Of a stretch of DNA of 64,000 bases, positions 62,301 to 64,000 are shown in pieces; position 1 is the first letter of the stretch, and each line of letters begins with the position of its first letter. Both the position numbers and the translations under genes were made by a program. This DNA is from Macropodus opercularis (taxonomy: Eukaryota > Chordata > Actinopteri > Anabantiformes > Osphronemidae), in assembly GCA_030770545.1 (NCBI GenBank), contig CM061100.1, forward strand, positions 689,501 to 753,500. The letters run 5' to 3'. The notes below the pieces were generated by a model, which was given only the letters and a program-made list of their open reading frames with translations, was not told where the DNA came from and searched no databases.

Positions 62301-63737
62301 TAAAAGACACTTTCAGTAGTTGAAGGTGACAAACACTACTACTCACACTTCTCCACAGATAACAGAGCTGAAGATTAGAAAAATTAAACAAATACTTCAC
62401 TGGTTTCAAGAGTCTTGTCATCTACGTTTCCATTCACAGCATCAGACCCTGAACTTATCAACCCTGCATGTAAGTGATACACGTCAAGCTTCCTCACATT
62501 TCTGCAGCCTCTCTCTGATTCACCTGTGGTGACAGTTTGAACAGAGAGAATAGACATGACATAATCACAGTGCACTGTCTGGCACAGTTAATTTTGGCAG
62601 CCAGCTGTCCTGAGGAGACTGAACTGGGATTTCTGTGTGAGCGTGCACAGCTTTTACGGTCTCATCACAGACCAGTTGACAGCTTTTACATGTCAACTCA
62701 TTATTTATTTACTTAGCAAAGCTGTAAGTAATGATTATTTGATGTTTTATTCATAGGTTAGTACTGAACACAAGGAAAGCGAAACACACAGAACTATCCT
62801 AACAACCACTGTCCTCACGTTTGCAGCCCCATGAGAATCCACGTTACAGCGTCAGCACAGCCACCAACAAACCTCCATTCAGTTGATCAGCTTTTGTTCA
62901 CTTTCTAAAACAATCGACCCTTTTAAAAGCTTTTGGGCTTGTAGCATCTCGCGTGTGAAGCTTTGTTGCCCGTCTTCACGCAAATAAAACACTGATCTGT
63001 CTGTTTTCATTATTTCCCGATCTGTGAACCCGGAGCTCCGTGAGCAGTGACAGCTCCATGCTAGCTGGCTAGCTAGCGGCTAACAACCCCATGTACTGGC
63101 TAGCTGGGAGCATTGTCCTTAAACTATGATGAACCTGGTGCTAGCTGCGAGCTAACCGCACAACACTTCAGAGCTGGAACCCGCTGTCGATTCAGACCGG
63201 ACCGGCACAGCCACAGGAAAACCCGCCGACACACACACAAACTAACTCTTCCTAGCATCCAACTTCTTTTTCACCGTGTGTATCTGCTGCTGCCTGGCTC
63301 AGGGCTAGCGGACACACTAGCAGGCTAAGCTAGCTGTCAAACGGCGACCGTTAGCACACGAAGAAGCACTTTGAGACTGAATCAAACCCGTCGATACAAA
63401 CATCTAAACGGCTCCACGCAACGGAGGACGCCGCCGTTTCACGCGGACACACACGCTCTCCGGCACAGAGCCGCGGCGGTGGTCGGCAGCAGACCGGTAA
63501 GGTGCACTGTCATTGGGCGCTGCGGGCAGCGGAGTCCGCGGCTGGAGCTGGAGGGGCCGCGCCGCTGCCCTCCGACACCAACAGCCTCCTGCTGGAGCCC
63601 GTGTACCGGTCCGGAGAGCTACGGAGGTCCCCCGCCCCTCGAACACGCATACACGGAGAAGTCTCCACTGGGTGCTCACCGTAAATGGGTCTGAGTCTCC
63701 GGTCGTTGGGGTCCTGCACATGGCCTCTCGCCGCCAT
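56400..63737 (-). CDS. naa25: NatB N-terminal acetyltransferase auxiliary subunit NAA25
   Basis: Ribosome-anchoring partner of catalytic NAA20; NatB acetylates N-termini beginning Met-Asp/Glu/Asn/Gln. 971 residues (human 972) from 24 coding exons: 63680-63737, 62144-62229, 61678-61816, 61456-61574, 61268-61342, 61085-61192, 60784-60862, 60345-60456, 60180-60269, 59586-59758, 59387-59499, 59108-59315, 58897-58986, 58641-58821, 58326-58425, 58088-58239, 57867-57992, 57553-57796, 57349-57472, 57203-57268, 57026-57123, 56841-56951, 56623-56763, 56400-56522. The N-terminus ARGHVQDPNDRRLRPIY and DYLDNGNNKMAIQQADKLLK are nearly identical to human. TPR-like helical repeats fill the protein, and a seven-lysine run follows LQ near residue 880. 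All junctions are GT-AG and in frame. Intron 1 (62230-63679) holds no other feature. Confidence 0.98.
61639..61670. repeat. (TG)n microsatellite next to a naa25 splice donor
   Basis: A TG run with one interruption. On the transcribed strand it is a CA repeat that begins only about 8 bases inside naa25 intron 3, directly after the donor GTGAGTGTA. Confidence 0.9.
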
Positions 63738-64000
63738 GGTGGAGTTTACCTGCTGGGTAAAAGCTCACGCATGCGCACTCCGAGCTGCGTCTAGTAGCGA
63801 TTAAAGGGTTTTATACGGTTAGATCCCAAAGCTGGGAGGTAGGAGCACGGGTCAAGTTTTTAGTGTGGTCTGCTTAGAATAAGCAGAGGTTTGGTTGTTG
63901 GAATAGTCTCTAGATGATTAATTATAGTGGTTATAATCAGCGTTACCTTTAATTATACTAATTAAAAGCAGCAAACTGTGCTTCGCAAGGACGTTAAACG
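63738..64000. promoter_or_regulatory. Region upstream of naa25
   Basis: The 263 bp before the naa25 start codon should contain its 5' UTR and promoter. The first part is CG-rich, the last 150 bp AT-rich. No further feature is visible before the window ends. Confidence 0.35.

Overview
The window looks like vertebrate, most likely teleost (ray-finned fish), nuclear DNA. It holds multi-exon genes with almost entirely GT-AG introns, many of them only about 70-110 bp long. The proteins are vertebrate orthologues that I could read exon by exon from memory of the families. The compact introns suggest a percomorph-type genome, but the species cannot be named from sequence alone.

Layout, left to right: (1) 1-314, the 5' part of a retroelement-like ORF on the minus strand, running off the left edge. 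(2) 2525-3932, a 1.4-kb minisatellite built on the palindrome TAGTACTA. (3) ankrd34b (+), a single-exon coding region at 4494-5945. (4) ocln (occludin, -) and (5) marveld2 (tricellulin, -), two tight-junction MARVEL proteins in tandem at 6543-15441. (6) pi4ka (-), with 54 coding exons across 18408-32573, giving a 2095-residue lipid kinase. (7) slc25a1 (mitochondrial citrate carrier, -), 34137-38297. (8) vdac3 (outer-membrane channel, +), 40317-42912, divergent from slc25a1. (9) tor4a (torsin-4A, -), 44727-46625, convergent with vdac3. (10) brap (-), 48868-54338. (11) naa25 (NatB auxiliary subunit, -), 56400-63737.

Every gene assembles into a complete open reading frame when spliced at consensus sites. 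Total spliced coding lengths are divisible by three and protein lengths are close to those of the human orthologues: ocln 496, marveld2 562, pi4ka 2095, slc25a1 318, vdac3 281 or 282, tor4a 439, brap 595, naa25 971 residues. No pseudogene or frameshift was seen in them.

Functional relationships: ocln and marveld2 are paralogous junction proteins that still share exon structure. slc25a1 and vdac3 lie head to head and encode consecutive steps of metabolite passage across the two mitochondrial membranes. brap and naa25 are also near neighbours on human 12q24, ocln/marveld2 on human 5q13, and pi4ka/slc25a1 on human 22q11, so the window stitches together several ancestral linkage pieces.

Most notable details: a 3-nucleotide ATG microexon in vdac3 with its own acceptor and donor, a GC-AG intron in pi4ka, an unexplained 134-codon open frame inside a pi4ka intron, and microsatellites placed right at splice sites of ocln and naa25. 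I did not find a clearly new biological system.
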